From contig NZ_CP044344.1 in assembly GCF_008761635.1 (NCBI RefSeq), forward strand, positions 682,001 through 746,000: a stretch of 64,000 bases of DNA, written 5' to 3'. The stretch is from Nocardioides cynanchi. GTDB lineage: Bacteria; Actinomycetota; Actinomycetes; Propionibacteriales; Nocardioidaceae. Under the pieces are notes generated by a model that saw nothing but the letters and a program-made list of their open reading frames with translations, did no database searches and had not been told where the DNA came from. Position 1 is the first letter of the stretch. Each line of letters starts with the position of its first letter. This document shows, piece after piece, positions 63,079 through 64,000 of the stretch. Position numbers and translations under genes: made by a program.

Positions 63079-64000
63079 ATGACCGACACCGAGTACGACG
63101 TCATCGTGGTGGGCCTGGGGCCCGGCGGCGAGCACGTGGCCATCAAACTGAGCGAGGGCGGCCTGCGGGTGCTCGGCATCGAGGAGCGCCTGGTGGGCGG
63201 CGAGTGCCCCTACTTCGGCTGTGTGCCCTCGAAGATGATGATCGCCGCAGCGCACACCCTGCGGGAGGCGGGCCGGGTCGACGGGCTCGCCGGCGCGGCG
63301 ACCGTGTCGCCCGACTGGACGCCGGTCGCGGACCGGATCCGCGGCGAGGCCACCGACGACTGGGACGACGCGGTCGCGGTCAAGCGGCTCGAGGACAGTG
63401 GCGCGACCTTCGTCCGCGGCCACGGGGTGCTGGCCGGCGACGGCCGGGTCACGGTCGGCGACACGACGTACACCGCGACGAAGGGGATCGTGCTCAACAC
63501 CGGCACCGCGCCGGCCGCCCCACCGATCGACGGGCTGGCGGACACGCCGTACTGGACCAACCGGGACGCCGTGCGGCTGCGCGCCCTGCCCTCGTCGGCG
63601 GTCGTCATCGGCGGCGGAGCGATCGGGTGCGAGCTCTCGCAGGTGATGGCGCTGTTCGGGGTGCGGGTCACCGTGGTCGACCTGGCCGACCGGCTCCTCG
63701 CCCTCGAGGAGCCGGAGGCCGGCGAGGCACTGGAGAAGGCGTTCGCCGAGACCGGGATCCAGGTGCTGACCGGTGTCTCGATCGGGTCGGTGGGCTACGC
63801 CGACGGGCGGTTCACGGTCGACCTGGGCGACCAGATGGTCACCGCCGAGAAGCTGCTCGTCGCCGCCGGGCGTCGTACCAACCTGGCCGGGCTGGGCCTC
63901 GAGCACGTCGGGCTCGACCCGGAGGCGAAGCTGCTCGACCCCGACGAGCGGATGCACGTCGCCGAGGGCGTCTGGGCGGTCGGTGACATCACCGGGAAGG
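63079..64000 (+). CDS. FAD-dependent pyridine nucleotide-disulfide oxidoreductase (cut by window edge)
   Basis: 307 residues are present; the gene continues past the right edge. The N-terminal FAD motif is YDVIVVGLGPGGEHVAIKLS. The redox-active pair is C-x4-C in GGECPYFGCVPSKMM, the class I arrangement of dihydrolipoamide dehydrogenase, mercuric reductase and mycothione reductase. The NAD(P) motif is AVVIGGGAIGCELSQVMALF, followed by an Asp after the second strand (VTVVDLADR) that fits NADH. The visible end WAVGDITGK is the second FAD contact. The exact substrate depends on the missing C-terminus. The start ATG is 5 bp after the GNAT gene. Confidence 0.9.
   Translation, partial: MTDTEYDVIVVGLGPGGEHVAIKLSEGGLRVLGIEERLVGGECPYFGCVPSKMMIAAAHTLREAGRVDGLAGAATVSPDWTPVADRIRGEATDDWDDAVAVKRLEDSGATFVRGHGVLAGDGRVTVGDTTYTATKGIVLNTGTAPAAPPIDGLADTPYWTNRDAVRLRALPSSAVVIGGGAIGCELSQVMALFGVRVTVVDLADRLLALEEPEAGEALEKAFAETGIQVLTGVSIGSVGYADGRFTVDLGDQMVTAEKLLVAAGRRTNLAGLGLEHVGLDPEAKLLDPDERMHVAEGVWAVGDITGK

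Overview
This is a GC-rich actinobacterial chromosome segment. Gene order and style suggest the Propionibacteriales, most likely a Nocardioides-like member of the Nocardioidaceae; that taxonomic call is an inference from synteny, not from a marker search. Most of the window is dense housekeeping sequence with short gaps and many 1-8 bp start/stop overlaps (GTGA/ATGA). Fifteen or more genes lack a Shine-Dalgarno sequence and instead have a TANNNT -10 hexamer 6-9 nt before the start codon, which indicates leaderless mRNAs.

Layout. 0-10 kb: an AidB-like acyl-CoA dehydrogenase (cut by the left edge), a BrkB-type membrane protein, a K+ channel with an RCK domain, a coenzyme-F420/NADP-type reductase, a secreted LamG-like protein, a Val-Cys-Gly tRNA cluster opposite pabC and a second tRNA-Val, an NAD(P)-binding protein and a DUF4012 protein. 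This part is loosely packed and holds four copies of a GATGCCCGCCG hairpin repeat and a possible small structured RNA. 10-24 kb: the conserved thrS-HIT-pgsA-pdxS-pdxT-yebC-ruvCAB block. It is interrupted at 13.3-17.8 kb by an inositol-phosphatase gene and an unusual module: a conserved hypothetical gene divergent from a Rieske/ThDP-enzyme fusion gene, with a nested palindromic regulatory region between them, followed by an ECF sigma factor and its zinc-binding anti-sigma factor. 23.7-27.6 kb: yajC-secD-secF-apt. 27.6-33 kb: an accessory stretch between apt and relA with small membrane proteins, an orphan LuxR response regulator, a frameshifted methyltransferase and other small genes. 33-40.6 kb: relA, a DUF349 protein, a metallo-beta-lactamase-fold hydrolase, hisS and aspS. 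40.7-47.1 kb: a five-gene peptide/nickel-type ABC transporter with the solute-binding protein between the two permeases and a 16-bp hairpin after it. 47.2-61.2 kb: rarA, two small proteins, alaS, ruvX, mltG, aroE, a prepilin peptidase, aroC-aroK-aroB-aroQ, a RidA-like protein, a SIMPL protein, efp and nusB. 61.2-64 kb: a DUF1206 membrane protein, a frameshifted two-domain GNAT acetyltransferase and the start of a dithiol flavoprotein reductase.

How the genes work together. Translation (thrS, hisS, aspS, alaS, efp, tRNAs), recombination and repair (ruvCAB, ruvX, rarA), protein export (YajC-SecD-SecF), vitamin B6 synthesis (pdxST), the stringent response (relA) and the shikimate pathway (aroE, aroC, aroK, aroB, aroQ, with pabC drawing chorismate toward folate) are represented. 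The most original element is the Rieske-ThDP fusion with its symmetric divergent operator and co-oriented sigma/anti-sigma pair at 14.1-17.7 kb. I see no IS element, prophage, rRNA or CRISPR array.
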